Positions 8,984 to 17,209 of a DNA stretch of 64,000 nucleotides are shown here, piece after piece. Source of the DNA: Pyrinomonadaceae bacterium (GTDB lineage: Bacteria > Acidobacteriota > Blastocatellia > Pyrinomonadales > Pyrinomonadaceae); NCBI GenBank assembly GCA_019694395.1, contig JAIBCC010000010.1, forward strand, positions 105,889-169,888, written 5' to 3'. The translations under genes were made by a program, and so were the position numbers. How positions within the stretch are numbered: position 1 is the first letter of the stretch; every line of letters starts with the position of its first letter. The notes below the pieces were generated by a model that worked only from the letters and a program-made list of their open reading frames with translations, was not told the origin of the DNA and ran no database searches.

Positions 8984-9490
8984 CTACTTTTTAATTGATA
9001 CTGTTCCGGCAATGTAATCGTGTAGTGCCCGGTGTTTTTCTGTCACGATCAATGTAATTGCATTTGCTAAACTAAAGAGGAAAAATAGCGTTGCCAACCA
9101 GTATGTAAGATTTCTCGCAACCCAAATATCTACAGAACTTGCAGTGCCGTCTGTAATTTGCGGATTATTAAAATTAATTGTGAAAACCAGAGCCAGCAAG
9201 GTTGGTAAACTTCTCAACACAGATTGTAAAAAAGAGATTGGCTGTTCCGAAATATCATAAACCTTAACTTTGAGCAGCATTTTTCCCAAGGTTTGCCCGT
9301 AAAAGTTGTGCATTAAGACGAAATATAAAAGAGACAAAAATTGAACAAGAATCTCACCCCAAAAAACGGACGAAGTTGAAAGTTCGCTTTGAATAGAAAT
9401 CTTTCTAATCAGGAAACTAAGCGGGATAAATATTATACTATCGATAATTGCAGCTAAAAATCGCGCTCCGACGGTTTGATATTTGTTCAT
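8984..9490 (-). CDS. RDD-family membrane protein
   Basis: A 168-residue protein with the RDD-domain layout: an N-terminal ARFLAAIIDSIIF (the Arg and Asp of the family signature), a second helix followed by the loop NFYGQTLGKMLLKVKVYD, and later helices (FLQSVLRSL, LATLFFLFSLANAITLIV) ending in HRALHDYIAGTVSI, which supplies the second conserved Asp. RDD proteins are poorly understood; some act as cation/proton antiporters. It is the last gene of a reverse run that begins at 13193. Confidence 0.85.
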   Translation of the reverse strand: MNKYQTVGARFLAAIIDSIIFIPLSFLIRKISIQSELSTSSVFWGEILVQFLSLLYFVLMHNFYGQTLGKMLLKVKVYDISEQPISFLQSVLRSLPTLLALVFTINFNNPQITDGTASSVDIWVARNLTYWLATLFFLFSLANAITLIVTEKHRALHDYIAGTVSIKK

Positions 9491-9520
9491 TATCTTTCAA
9501 CCTCCTTCAATCTTCAAAAC

Positions 9521-10024
9521 TCAGCAACTTTCATAACAACAAGCCATTTTTCGAGGCGGTTTAGGTTTGCCCTTAACAAATTTTATCTCTTTTCTTTCTA
9601 AAGTAGGTGTTGCCTTTGGTAATGAAGCATCTTTAGGAACACTCCAAATTTCCATCACAAATTTTTGCCGAAACCCACCATTAACTAAAACAAATCTGTC
9701 GTTTGGAACTTTATAAACCATCTTTAGGTAAAGCGGTATTTCTTTAGCTCTGTTCAAAGCATTACCAAATTTGGGTTTCTCAATTACAGTTTCATATTTT
9801 TGTGTTTTGTAATTAAAGTTCTGATAATCTCTTTGTCCTTCGTAAAAAATTATAAAGATTTTATTTTGCGGTTTTGCTTTAATCTCATTTTGATAAACAA
9901 GGTCTAGTCTATAATTGTCGCCACAAGAAAAATATCCAATTTCATCAATTTTCGTTGCCGCTTGTGAAAAAGCAATTTGTGAGAAAAATAAAACTGATAG
10001 AGAAAGTAAGATGATTTTTCGCAT
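9521..10024 (-). CDS. Secreted protein of unknown function with a cysteine-rich C-terminus
   Basis: A 167-residue product with a signal peptide (MRKIILLSLSVLFFSQIAFSQA) and no recognised domain. The C-terminus is basic and ends CCYESC; another cysteine is at about residue 34 (FSCGDNYRLD). It lies 5 bases downstream of the DUF2061 gene and 30 bases upstream of the RDD gene, so all are probably on one transcript. Confidence 0.7.
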   Translation of the reverse strand: MRKIILLSLSVLFFSQIAFSQAATKIDEIGYFSCGDNYRLDLVYQNEIKAKPQNKIFIIFYEGQRDYQNFNYKTQKYETVIEKPKFGNALNRAKEIPLYLKMVYKVPNDRFVLVNGGFRQKFVMEIWSVPKDASLPKATPTLERKEIKFVKGKPKPPRKMACCYESC

Positions 10025-10029
10025 AGTTT

Positions 10030-10242
10030 TTATATTCGTTCTTTAATTCCCCATTTTATCCTCAGCCAAATTCGTTCGTGAAAATAGTAATCAACACTCA
10101 GCAAAATATGTAATAAAGTTGAAAATCCGGTGGCTTCAGCAATATTTCCCACAAACCAATAGGTGCAAAAGATAGTGAGTAACCAAGCGGTTATTCGATA
10201 GCTAACGGTTCTGGCTAAAGTGCGTTGATGAGTTTCCGTCAT
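10030..10242 (-). CDS. DUF2061 small membrane protein
   Basis: A 70-residue protein with two hydrophobic helices. The sequence RTVSYRITAWLLTIFCTYW and the end HILLSVDYYFHERIWLRI match the DUF2061 pattern (conserved Tyr-His-Glu-Arg-Trp region). The frame is open to 10314, but that would overlap the GH15 gene by 64 bases. The ATG at 10242 starts 8 bases after the GH15 stop and gives the family length. Function unknown. Confidence 0.75.
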   Translation of the reverse strand: MTETHQRTLARTVSYRITAWLLTIFCTYWFVGNIAEATGFSTLLHILLSVDYYFHERIWLRIKWGIKERI

Positions 10243-10250
10243 AAAACTTT

Positions 10251-12194
10251 TTAGAATTCTCTTAATTTTTTCAAATATTTCATCACGGTAGCAACAAAAG
10301 TTGAATGTGACCAAGTTAGCGGCGCAACTGAAACGCCTTCGCCGGTGATTGGATTGACCTGTTCAGCTAAAACTCCTGAGCGAAGCGCACGTTGGCAAGT
10401 CCATTCCAAAATCTCTAATGCGCCTTTCAAATCTTCTTTTTTCCTGGCAACTGCAATTCGGTAATCAGCCAGCCAAAGTGTGCAGATGAACCACGGATTT
10501 CCGGTAATTTGGCTGGAAATCCGCATATAACCGTCATTTTCAAAACGGGCGATTCCGCCAATTGCAGTTGGAATCCAAAGTTTTTGTTCAACCTGACGCA
10601 TTGTTTTCGTAATCATTTCGTCATCAGGAGAAAATGCGCCGAAATAAAATAGCGCAAAGGTTGAAGCTCCAACCGCCGTATCTGCTTGGAAATGAACATC
10701 ATCCTGACTTTCCAACGCCCGCAAAAATCTGCCGAGTTCGTTTGAAAAAAGGTGTTCGCGGATTGATTCAGTCATTTCATCCGCCGCTTTTTCGTAAAGC
10801 TCACCGCGACTCGTTTCTCCAAAAAGATAGGCAAATTTTGCCGCCGCTTTTAATCCGCCGACCAACGTTCCGCAAGTAAAAGCGTGAATTCCGCGACGAT
10901 CTTCCCAGAGATTCCAGCTTGCTTTCGGCAAACCTGTTTCCGCATCACGAAAACTCATCATAAAATCGGCACAGCGCAGAATCAAAGGACGATATAAACG
11001 ACGAATGAACTCAATATCGCGGTAAAGGTCGTAATGTTCCCACAAAGCCCAAATGACCAGCGCGGTTTCGTCTTCCTGAATCGGTGTTAATTTGCGTTTT
11101 GCCCATTTGTCCCAACTCGCGTGCCAGCCTGAAGCGGGCGTGCCGTCAGGATTATATTTTTGCAAAAAATAACCTTCAGGATGAACAATTTCGCCGCAGA
11201 ATCTGAAAAATTTTCGCGTCAAATGAGAATATCCGGCAAGGTCAAGCGCGTTTGCTACCAAAGCTCCGTCGCGTGTCCAGAGATAACTGTAATGGTCGGT
11301 TGCGCGTTCCGTCACATCCGAATCGTTGGCGGCTAAAATCGCGCCATCATTGTCAATCTGGGTGCGGATAATAAGCAAAGAACGTTTGTAAAGGTCAATA
11401 ATTTCAGGCGATAAACCGTCGAAATCAGTATCGTTTTTGTTGACCCAAACGCGCCAGTAGTTTTCCGTGTAATTAAGAAAATCGTTCGGCGTTTCACCTT
11501 TGATCTGAGAATTTAATTGAGTAACTTCCTCATAAGATTTTCCTGCACAAATCCAACAAAAAAATTCGCCTGTTTCTTGCGGATTGAGTTTGAATTTAAC
11601 GCAAACCGTTGAATCTACAGAGCCTTCCGTGATTGCTCCGCCGTGTAAAGTTCCGTCTTCGGCATCGCGCCAGGTTCCTTCCATTTCCCGAAAAGCCTTG
11701 CGTCCGGTCGCAAATTCTTCAAAATTCGGTTCGGTATTGATCAAAAAATAACGGTCGCGTTTGTAATGAATCAACGCCTCGCTTTCTGGATCGTAAAATG
11801 CCGTATCACCGATCTTGCTTTCGGAAATACGAAAATCGTGATGCAGAAAAATGCGAACATCACGCTCTCTGTCAAACAGATTGCTGACGCGCACCCGCCG
11901 CAAGAAAATATTTTCGTGACTTGCCACAGTATCGTTGGAAACGATTTCGATGCCGAGAATCAGATTGATTAAATGAACATCAGTCACGAGCGTTTCGGAA
12001 ACATATTTCAAACTCCGTGTCCATTCGTCTTCGTAAATCCACGAAAAATCGCCATCCGCCCAAACTCCAAAGCGAAAAGGGAAACCATTCGTGTGGTTTT
12101 CCTGCCCAACGTGCGGAAAATAAATGTCACGAATCTGATATTTGTCGTCAAAATTGACGAGTAATGAACCGTTGCCAACGGGAATGTCTCTCAT
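10251..12194 (-). CDS. Glycoside hydrolase family 15, glucoamylase-like
   Basis: A 647-residue cytoplasmic enzyme (no signal peptide) with an N-terminal beta-sandwich domain and a C-terminal (alpha/alpha)6 barrel. Recognisable GH15 motifs are YLWTRDGA, EDETALVIWALWEHY, LPKASWNLWEDR (Glu expected as general acid) and LAEQVNPITGEG (Glu expected as general base). GH15 members release glucose from alpha-glucans; some act on trehalose, and the sequence alone does not decide. Starch or glycogen turnover fits the glucan phosphorylase gene at 28765-30966, though that is far away. The ATG at 12194 directly abuts a heptamer array with no Shine-Dalgarno sequence. Confidence 0.9.
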   Translation of the reverse strand: MRDIPVGNGSLLVNFDDKYQIRDIYFPHVGQENHTNGFPFRFGVWADGDFSWIYEDEWTRSLKYVSETLVTDVHLINLILGIEIVSNDTVASHENIFLRRVRVSNLFDRERDVRIFLHHDFRISESKIGDTAFYDPESEALIHYKRDRYFLINTEPNFEEFATGRKAFREMEGTWRDAEDGTLHGGAITEGSVDSTVCVKFKLNPQETGEFFCWICAGKSYEEVTQLNSQIKGETPNDFLNYTENYWRVWVNKNDTDFDGLSPEIIDLYKRSLLIIRTQIDNDGAILAANDSDVTERATDHYSYLWTRDGALVANALDLAGYSHLTRKFFRFCGEIVHPEGYFLQKYNPDGTPASGWHASWDKWAKRKLTPIQEDETALVIWALWEHYDLYRDIEFIRRLYRPLILRCADFMMSFRDAETGLPKASWNLWEDRRGIHAFTCGTLVGGLKAAAKFAYLFGETSRGELYEKAADEMTESIREHLFSNELGRFLRALESQDDVHFQADTAVGASTFALFYFGAFSPDDEMITKTMRQVEQKLWIPTAIGGIARFENDGYMRISSQITGNPWFICTLWLADYRIAVARKKEDLKGALEILEWTCQRALRSGVLAEQVNPITGEGVSVAPLTWSHSTFVATVMKYLKKLREF

Positions 12195-12228
12195 TTGGAT
12201 TTTAGATTTTGGATTTTGGATTTTGGAT
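12194..12228. repeat. Heptanucleotide array (TTTGGAT)5, one unit variant
   Basis: Five consecutive 7-mers on the forward strand: TTTGGAT, TTTAGAT, then TTTGGAT three times. On the reverse strand it encodes the tail (IIQNPKSKI) of the protein ending at 12202. The stop TAA of that gene lies in the single variant unit. The array also occupies the whole ribosome-binding region of the GH15 gene. Confidence 0.92.
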
Positions 12229-12618
12229 TATCATTTTACGGGTTTCAGAAATAATATTTTTCGTGATTTCTGAAAAGACTTCAGATTCTTCAATTTTAAT
12301 TTTGTTTTCCATATCTTTTAAGACAAAATCCTTACCTTTTTCAAAAGGTTTCCAGCCTTTCAAAATTGCATAATCAATAGCTTGTCTAACAATTTTGGGA
12401 GATAAATTCCAATTTGGAGTTTTAATGTTTTGATCCTCAACAAATTGCTTAAAATAATACCAAAAATCTTTATACTCAAATTCACAGATAAGACGAGAAT
12501 GAGCCTTTTCTTCGGTCATTATTGTTAGGCGCAAAATATCAGTTCGGAAGTCAGAAATCCAATAAAAGACATCTTTTCCAAGAGTAATTTTACGTTTTCC
12601 TTTATTGCTAAAAGCCAT
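12202..12618 (-). CDS. Hypothetical protein with repeat-derived C-terminus
   Basis: A 138-residue soluble protein of unknown family. It has aromatic segments (FEYKDFWYYFKQFVEDQ) and a charged C-terminal half. The last residues, about QNPKSKI, are translated from a TTTGGAT heptamer array and are unlikely to be ancestral. It starts 2 bases after the stop of the TlpA-like gene and ends within 8 bases of the GH15 start, so it is probably co-transcribed with both. Confidence 0.65.
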   Translation of the reverse strand: MAFSNKGKRKITLGKDVFYWISDFRTDILRLTIMTEEKAHSRLICEFEYKDFWYYFKQFVEDQNIKTPNWNLSPKIVRQAIDYAILKGWKPFEKGKDFVLKDMENKIKIEESEVFSEITKNIISETRKMIIQNPKSKI

Positions 12619-12620
12619 TT

Positions 12621-13193
12621 TTATTTTGAATTTACCGCTTTTTCAACCGCTGCATCCAAATCTTTTTTGATGTCGGGACTAAATCCGGTAAATTTGCTGA
12701 CTAAATTACCTTTTCTGTCAAAAATTGCGGTTTGCGGAATCGTGTCGTCGTTGCCGAAAATAAAGCGGATCAATTGGTCTTCGGGTGTTGCCAACGGATA
12801 ATCAATTTTCAATCGTTCGGCAAAAGCGGGAACTTGCGGACGGTCTTCATCTCCGCCGACGTGCAAGCCGATAACTTCCAGATTTTCTTTGCCGTATTTT
12901 TTCTGTAATTCTTTCAGATGCGGAATTTCTTCTATGCAGGGCGGGCAGTAAGTCGCCCAAAAATCAAGAATGACGGCTTTTCCTTGCAGCTCTTTTAATT
13001 TCTGCGTTTGTCCGTCAAATTTTGCCCAAAACATCTCTTCAATCGGTTTGCTTGGCGGCATCGGCGCATTGGTTTGCGGCACATTATTGATAGAAACCGG
13101 AGTTTTTGAAACAGTGACAGGAGCCGCTGCCGGACGGCATGCTGATGCAAGTAAAAAGGCAAAAGTAAAAAGGCAAAAAGCAAAAAGTCGCAT
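12621..13193 (-). CDS. TlpA/ResA-like thiol-disulfide lipoprotein
   Basis: A 190-residue thioredoxin-fold protein. The active site is FWATYCPPCIEEIP (CxxC), with the cis-proline loop at DTIPQTAIFD. The N-terminus MRLFAFCLFTFAFLLASAC is a lipoprotein signal with lipobox LASAC, so the protein should be tethered to a membrane outside the cytoplasm, where such proteins reduce or exchange disulfides. The DNA coding this signal peptide is a heptamer-like array (CTTTTTG, CTTTTTA, CTTTTGC units), making it look repeat-derived. First gene of the reverse run that continues through GH15, DUF2061 and RDD genes. Confidence 0.88.
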   Translation of the reverse strand: MRLFAFCLFTFAFLLASACRPAAAPVTVSKTPVSINNVPQTNAPMPPSKPIEEMFWAKFDGQTQKLKELQGKAVILDFWATYCPPCIEEIPHLKELQKKYGKENLEVIGLHVGGDEDRPQVPAFAERLKIDYPLATPEDQLIRFIFGNDDTIPQTAIFDRKGNLVSKFTGFSPDIKKDLDAAVEKAVNSK

Positions 13194-13283
13194 AATTGTT
13201 TATGGTAAATCGGAAAGCATTAATTGTAAAAGCAAATCTTAGGGCTTTACCTTTTACCTTTTACCTTTTACCTTTTTACTTGT
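13146..13283. repeat. Inverted pair of heptamer arrays at divergent gene starts
   Basis: Left arm 13146-13186 reads CAAGTAAAAAGGCAAAAG and continues in AAAAAGC units. The right arm 13246-13280 is TTTACCT four times plus TTTTACT, and its complement begins CAAGTAAAAAGGTAAAAG. The left arm codes the signal peptide of the TlpA-like protein. The right arm ends one base before the GTG start of the NifU-like gene and replaces any Shine-Dalgarno sequence. Confidence 0.88.
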
Positions 13284-13854
13284 GAAGTTTTATCCGGCAA
13301 AAATCTCAAAATACTTTTCCAATCCAAACAATGCAGGCAGAGCCAAATTTGCCAATGCCGTTGGAACGAACGCAACTTTTGTCTGCGGATGTGCGTTGCG
13401 ATTCACTTTACGGATTGAAAACAGAAAAATTGTCGAAGCAAAATTTCAAACCAACGGTTGCGGATTTATGATCGCTGCGGCTGAAATTTTGACGGAAATT
13501 ATTACGGGAAAAGAACTTGGAGAGCTTCACGGACTTGAAGATTTAGAAACTCAAATAACTGAAAAACTTGAAGAATTTCCCGAAAGTCGCCGCTATTGCC
13601 GAACCCTTGCCATCGAAACTTTGCACGCCGCTTTTAATGATTTCCGTTCTGCCCAGCTTGAAGAATGGTCAGGTGAAAAGGCTCTCATTTGCACCTGTTT
13701 CGGCGTTTCTGAGGAAACCATCGAAAAAGTAATAGCCGAAAATCATTGTGAAACCGTCGAGGAAGTTTCCCAAAAATGTAATGCGGGAAACGGCTGCGGT
13801 TCGTGTCAGCCTTTGATTCAGGAAATTATTGATTCAAATCCAAATATGCTATAA
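13282..13854 (+). CDS. NifU N-terminal scaffold fused to BFD-like [2Fe-2S] domain
   Basis: A 190-residue Fe-S cluster protein. Residues 1-125 form an IscU/NifU-N scaffold with the three expected cysteines (in FVCGC, NGCGF and RRYCRT). Residues 135-190 form a BFD-type [2Fe-2S] domain with four cysteines in CxC...CxxC spacing (ICTCFGVSEET and GNGCGSC). The architecture equals NifU without its C-terminal Nfu domain. It probably assembles or stores clusters for transfer to other proteins. The start is GTG at 13282, giving the family N-terminus (KFYPAKISKYFSNPNN). The region upstream is a TTTACCT array. Confidence 0.9.
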   Translation: MKFYPAKISKYFSNPNNAGRAKFANAVGTNATFVCGCALRFTLRIENRKIVEAKFQTNGCGFMIAAAEILTEIITGKELGELHGLEDLETQITEKLEEFPESRRYCRTLAIETLHAAFNDFRSAQLEEWSGEKALICTCFGVSEETIEKVIAENHCETVEEVSQKCNAGNGCGSCQPLIQEIIDSNPNML

Positions 13855-13872
13855 TTTTCCTCGTTTTAATTT

Positions 13873-15240
13873 ATGGACGAACCTGCGAGTAGCTTTTTAG
13901 CTTTTTTCTTTGCCGGCGAAGAGCCGATTACATTCACCACGGCAGCCATTGAGATTTTGTTGATGTTTGTTCTGGTTGCGCTTAACGGTTTTTTTGTTGC
14001 CGCCGAATTTTCTTTAGTTTCAGCGCGTAAAACACGACTTAAAGCCAAAGCTGATGAGGGCAGTAGTGGAGCTAAAGCCGCGCTTCGACTGCTCGAAAAT
14101 CCGACGCTTTTTATTTCTGCGGTTCAGCTTGGTGTGACCTTGGCTTCATTGGCATTGGGTTTGGTTGGTGAACCGACCATTTCCAGAATCATTGAGCCGT
14201 TTGCCGAAAAAATCGCCAGCGAAGGCACGGTTGGATACGTTGTTCACGTCATTGCGATTGTTATTTCTTTCACGCTGGTTACTTTTTTACATATCGTTTT
14301 TGGTGAATTAGTGCCGAAAATGTTTGCGCTCGAACGTGCCGAATTTTTTGCGACTGTTGCGGCTTTACCACTGGAACTTTTTGCAAAGGTTTTTTCGCCG
14401 TTGCTCTGGGTTTTCAACAAAGTCGGCGGTGCAATCGGCAAACTTTTGGGATTAAAAGCCTCGTTGGAAGAAAGCGGAGTTTATACCGAAGACGAAATTA
14501 TCCAGCTCGTTAAACTGTCGCACGAAAGCGGACATTTGAACGAAGAAGAAGAAGAACTCATCAACAAAGTTTTTGAATTTTCCGACACGACCGTTAAAGA
14601 AGCGATGATTCCGCGCACCGAAATCGTTGCAATCCCGATTACTTCAAATTTGGAAGATATTGCCAAGGCTTTTCGTCAATACGGCTATTCGCGCTTGCCC
14701 GTTTACGGCGAATCTCTGGACGATATCAAAGGCGTTTTGCACAGCAAAGACGTGATGCAGTATTTTCTGGTCAAATCGCGTTTGTTCAAAATCGAAAAAG
14801 TTCTGAAACCGCCGTTTTATGTGGTTGACACAGCAAAACTGGAAGAAGTTTTGCGCCAGATGCAAAAAGGAAAATCGCATTTTGGCTTTGTAGTTGACGA
14901 ACACGGCGGAGTTGAGGGAATCATCACGCTCGAAGACCTTTTGGAAGAAATTGTCGGTGATATTTCGGACGAACACGACGAAGAAGTGACCGAACAGATC
15001 AAAGAACAATCTGATGGAACTTTCCTGTTAGACGGAAATTTGGTCGTGCGTGATTTGAACCGCCGGATGAATATGAATCTTCCGATTTCCGAATCTTACA
15101 CTACTATTGCCGGATTTTTGATGAGCGAAGCGGGACAAATACTTTCCGAAGGCGAGACCGTTAATTTCAACGGACATACTTTCAAAGTCGAAGAAGTTGA
15201 TAAAAGGCGGATTTTGAAGGTTAGGATGGAAAAAAGTTAA
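13873..15240 (+). CDS. CNNM/HlyC-CorC family membrane protein
   Basis: A 455-residue protein with the standard order: DUF21/CNNM membrane domain (about residues 20-205, several helices, LNGFFVAAEFSLVSARKTRL), two CBS domains (about 225-345, starting at KEAMIPRTEIVAIP) and a C-terminal CorC_HlyC domain (about 365-450, DGTFLLDGNLVVRDLNR). Family members are linked to magnesium or cobalt efflux and were once annotated as hemolysins. It starts 18 bases after the NifU-like gene on the same strand. The palindromic element at 15262 follows it. Confidence 0.92.
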   Translation: MDEPASSFLAFFFAGEEPITFTTAAIEILLMFVLVALNGFFVAAEFSLVSARKTRLKAKADEGSSGAKAALRLLENPTLFISAVQLGVTLASLALGLVGEPTISRIIEPFAEKIASEGTVGYVVHVIAIVISFTLVTFLHIVFGELVPKMFALERAEFFATVAALPLELFAKVFSPLLWVFNKVGGAIGKLLGLKASLEESGVYTEDEIIQLVKLSHESGHLNEEEEELINKVFEFSDTTVKEAMIPRTEIVAIPITSNLEDIAKAFRQYGYSRLPVYGESLDDIKGVLHSKDVMQYFLVKSRLFKIEKVLKPPFYVVDTAKLEEVLRQMQKGKSHFGFVVDEHGGVEGIITLEDLLEEIVGDISDEHDEEVTEQIKEQSDGTFLLDGNLVVRDLNRRMNMNLPISESYTTIAGFLMSEAGQILSEGETVNFNGHTFKVEEVDKRRILKVRMEKS

Positions 15241-15261
15241 GTGAAGGTTGTGCTTAATTCG

Positions 15262-15410
15262 TGACTGGAGCGCAGACAACTTGTCTGCCTGTGCCAGCGG
15301 AGCGATGCACGGTGTCGCAGTTAAAACTCAATTTCTGAGTAGTGTGAGTTGAGAGTTCAGACGAGCTAACGCCGTCCGAACTGGCAAGCAAGCTGCTTGC
15401 GCTCCAGTCA
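15262..15410. repeat. 149-bp palindromic element, divergent member of the GGAACGCC family
   Basis: Terminal inverted repeat TGACTGGAGCGCA (15262-15274) and TGCGCTCCAGTCA (15398-15410). Each end carries its own hairpin: GCAGACAACTTGTCTGC at left and GCAAGCAAGCTGCTTGC at right. The arms align with those of the 120-bp elements as TGGARCGCM followed by a stem whose loop contains CTTG, so it appears related. No coding sequence is evident in it. Confidence 0.8.
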
Positions 15411-15456
15411 AATAACTAAATTTTATTAAGGCAGAAATTTATTTTGGAGGTGTTTT

Positions 15457-16530
15457 GTGAAACTGAGTTTTAAGTTTTTCATCTTGCAGATAATGATTTT
15501 TGCCTTTTGTGTTTTTGGCGCAAGTTCAGTTATTGCACAGGATTTAACTAAAGAATGCGAAACTATTTATGAAAGTATTCCAATAAAAGATAAAAATATC
15601 ACCATAAATGATTATAAAAAGTATGTTGTTATTGCAAAAGAATATCTTGAAAAATGCCGTAATGTAAAAGGTCAAGAAGAAACTAGAGATTATCTTATTA
15701 AACAACTTCCAAAACTTGAAACTACTATCAGAGATATGGAACTTTACTCCCGTTTTAACGCTGCAGTTCCCAATAAAAATTGGGATGATGCGTTTGACAG
15801 TGGTCGTCAATTAATCGGTTACTATCCTGATACTTCTCTTGACATTCTACTCATTCTTGCCTCAATCGGTTTTGATAATGCCGCTGCTAATCCACCAAAT
15901 GATAAATACAATGAAGATGCCATAAATTATGCCAAATTAGCTTTGCAGAAAATGGAATCAGGCGTGACTTCGGAAAACTACGGCGCATTTACTTATACTT
16001 ACAAAACTTCGGAATGTCCTAACGGAAAAGCGAATGCGAAAGGTTGGATGAATTATACAATCGGCTACATTATTTATGCTCGCCAAGGACAAAAGAAAGA
16101 AGCACTTTCATATATTTATCAATCAACTCAGATCGGTTGCGAGACTAAAAAGTTGACTGAACCATACAGACTAATTGGGGATTGGTATTATGATGAAATT
16201 AGCAACTTAGAAAAATCCCGCTTGGAAAAAATTAAGGTTGCAGGCAATCAGGAGACAGATGAAACTAAATCAATCCTGGCATTGCAAAAAGGTTATGCTG
16301 AGCGTTCATTGGATGCGTATTCCAGAATTTTCAAAATTTACTCGAGTGTAATCAGCGAAAATTTGACTTACAAATTTAATTTGCGAAAGAAAGTTGTAGA
16401 ACTTTACAAAGTATTCATCGACGCTGACATAACCGGACTTGATCCATATCTAAAAGATTTAGCTAACACTCCTTTTATTGATCCTGCTACGCCTGTTATT
16501 CCAAAACCGAAAAGCCAGCCGATAAATTGA
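15457..16530 (+). CDS. Secreted helical-repeat protein of unknown function
   Basis: A 357-residue protein with signal peptide (cleavage near VIAQD, residue 28). The mature part is alpha-helical with TPR-like spacing (NWDDAFDSGRQLIGYYP, EDAINYAKLALQKM, KKEALSYIYQSTQI, YAERSLDAYSRIFKIY) but no strong consensus. It ends in a proline-rich stretch (PVIPKPKSQP). The GTG start at 15457 is chosen because a near-perfect GGAGGT lies 5 bases upstream. No partner can be named. Confidence 0.75.
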   Translation: MKLSFKFFILQIMIFAFCVFGASSVIAQDLTKECETIYESIPIKDKNITINDYKKYVVIAKEYLEKCRNVKGQEETRDYLIKQLPKLETTIRDMELYSRFNAAVPNKNWDDAFDSGRQLIGYYPDTSLDILLILASIGFDNAAANPPNDKYNEDAINYAKLALQKMESGVTSENYGAFTYTYKTSECPNGKANAKGWMNYTIGYIIYARQGQKKEALSYIYQSTQIGCETKKLTEPYRLIGDWYYDEISNLEKSRLEKIKVAGNQETDETKSILALQKGYAERSLDAYSRIFKIYSSVISENLTYKFNLRKKVVELYKVFIDADITGLDPYLKDLANTPFIDPATPVIPKPKSQPIN

Positions 16531-16564
16531 AGTTTAACGAAAACTTACATATCATTTTTTTATA

Positions 16565-17209
16565 ATGTTCACAGGAATCATCGAAGAACTCGGAAAAATC
16601 TCGGCACTGACCAAACATTCAAGCGGTGCAAAAATCCAGATTTCTGCCAAAATTGTCACCGAAAATACTAACGAAGGCGATTCGATTGCAGTCAACGGTG
16701 TTTGTTTGACGGCTTTGGAAATTACGCCGAATGGGTTTGCGGCAGATGTTTCGCAGGAAACTTTGAATCGTTCGACTTTGGGCAATTTGAAGGTTGGTGC
16801 GGCAGTTAATCTTGAACGTGCTGTCACGCCTTCGACACGTTTAGGCGGGCATATCGTGCAAGGTCACGTTGACGCGACCGGAAAGTTTTTGAGCGCAATC
16901 CAAAGCGGTGATTTTTGGACGGTTCGCATCGGTTTTCCGAAATCAATCGGACAATATTTGGTCTATAAAGGTTCAATTTCAGTCGAAGGGATTTCGCTGA
17001 CCATCGCGGAATTAACCGATGATTATTTTGAAATTGCAATCATTCCCAAAACTTGGGAATTGACGAACTTATCAACTTTGAAAAACGGTGATACAGTCAA
17101 TTTAGAAGCCGATGTGATTGCCAAATATGTCGAAAGAATTATGCTCTACGGCAAAAAGCAAGAGGGAATTACGATGGAAAAGCTCATCGAAGCAGGTTAC
17201 GCAAAATGA
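16565..17209 (+). CDS. ribE: Riboflavin synthase alpha subunit
   Basis: Catalyses dismutation of two 6,7-dimethyl-8-ribityllumazine molecules to riboflavin. The 214 residues contain the two tandem lumazine-binding domains: residues 1-96 (MFTGIIEELG, GDSIAVNGVCLT) and 97-195 (GHIVQGHVDATG, KGSISVEGISLTI), with the usual internal repeat. No other riboflavin gene and no FMN-riboswitch-like leader was seen. The stop overlaps the start of the GNAT gene by 4 bases. Confidence 0.96.
   Translation: MFTGIIEELGKISALTKHSSGAKIQISAKIVTENTNEGDSIAVNGVCLTALEITPNGFAADVSQETLNRSTLGNLKVGAAVNLERAVTPSTRLGGHIVQGHVDATGKFLSAIQSGDFWTVRIGFPKSIGQYLVYKGSISVEGISLTIAELTDDYFEIAIIPKTWELTNLSTLKNGDTVNLEADVIAKYVERIMLYGKKQEGITMEKLIEAGYAK

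Noticed and set aside
12194..12228. CRISPR-like tandem repeats
   Set aside because: Units are 7 bases with no spacers; the same holds for arrays at 13246, 20869, 48523 and 61727. No cas genes are present.
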